From contig NZ_NMUM01000023.1 in NCBI RefSeq assembly GCF_002812805.1, forward strand, positions 124,001 to 188,000: a stretch of 64,000 nucleotides of DNA. The letters run 5' to 3'. Shown piece after piece: positions 63,948 to 64,000 of the stretch (positions are counted from its first letter, which is position 1; each line of letters opens with the position of its first letter). Position numbers and translations under genes: made by a program. Below the pieces are notes generated by a model. That model had not been told where the DNA came from. It was given only the letters and a program-made list of their open reading frames with translations, and did not search any database. This DNA is from Microbacterium lacus (GTDB taxonomy: Bacteria > Actinomycetota > Actinomycetes > Actinomycetales > Microbacteriaceae).

Positions 63948-64000
63948 GCGCCGTCACGGACGACTACCGCGAGCCGATCACAGAATTCCGCGGACGGGGC
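63944..64000 (+). CDS. Aconitase-X-type dehydratase, small (swivelling) subunit, cut by window edge
   Basis: Only the first 19 codons are visible, starting at GTG 63944 and overlapping the large-subunit stop. The end of the fragment, EFRGRG, is how DUF126 small subunits commonly begin before their swivelling-domain core. Its position directly after the large subunit supports this call. Confidence 0.7.
   Translation, partial: MSAVTDDYREPITEFRGRG

Overview
The window is high-GC actinobacterial DNA. Codon use, frequent GTG starts, the recurring GGATGC/GCATCC usage and the intergenic GGTCGTTGAGC...CGAAACG(ACC) repeats all suggest Microbacteriaceae, most likely Microbacterium or a close relative. 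That assignment rests on pattern recognition only. The window is mostly core chromosome with several accessory insertions.

Layout. 0-5 kb: a cut-off zinc alcohol dehydrogenase, then an IclR regulator divergent from a three-gene ketone-body operon (CoA-transferase A and B, thiolase), then an acetyltransferase and a small membrane protein. 5.5-13 kb: trehalose synthesis (otsA-otsB) followed by branched-chain amino acid synthesis (ilvD-ilvB-ilvN-ilvC). 13-17 kb: a secreted CAP-domain protein, two small membrane proteins and serA. 17-26 kb: a TetR/efflux pair sits between serA and leuB-ilvE, followed by an FAH-family hydrolase, an MFS carrier, gltX and tRNA-Gln. 26-32 kb: a TetR/MMPL exporter pair and an ABC-F ATPase with a possible regulatory leader. 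32-40 kb: an orphan DUF262/DUF1524 (GmrSD-like) protein, a 2OG-Fe(II)-oxygenase-like protein behind a possible iron box, a MacB-like ABC exporter and a two-component system. 40-45 kb: the fructose operon (DeoR regulator, fruK, fruA). 45-49.5 kb: a TMEM175-like channel, a lipoprotein, a metallo-hydrolase, tRNA-Glu, and an IS3-type element that has cut off a DUF222/HNH gene.

49.5-54 kb is a tightly coupled operon: a phosphonate/phosphite-type ABC importer (phnD-C-E), a tyrosine-type phosphatase, a TetR regulator and a small monooxygenase-like protein. 54-64 kb is an accessory catabolic region: an IclR regulator, an aldo/keto reductase, and a MaoC-SDR-acyl-CoA ligase-amidohydrolase-acyl-CoA dehydrogenase operon. 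That operon is divergent from a gene of a family I cannot name and from the two subunits of an aconitase-X-type dehydratase. It looks like a CoA-dependent pathway for an organic acid whose identity is unknown.

The most unusual feature is intergenic. Many gaps hold large palindromes built from short units repeated in one orientation and then inverted, with fixed spacing (19 bp or 22 bp). The largest, between serA and the TetR gene, has five units in one orientation and six in the other, all exactly 22 bp apart. Several sequence-unrelated families share this plan. These elements are the best candidates for something undescribed in the window.
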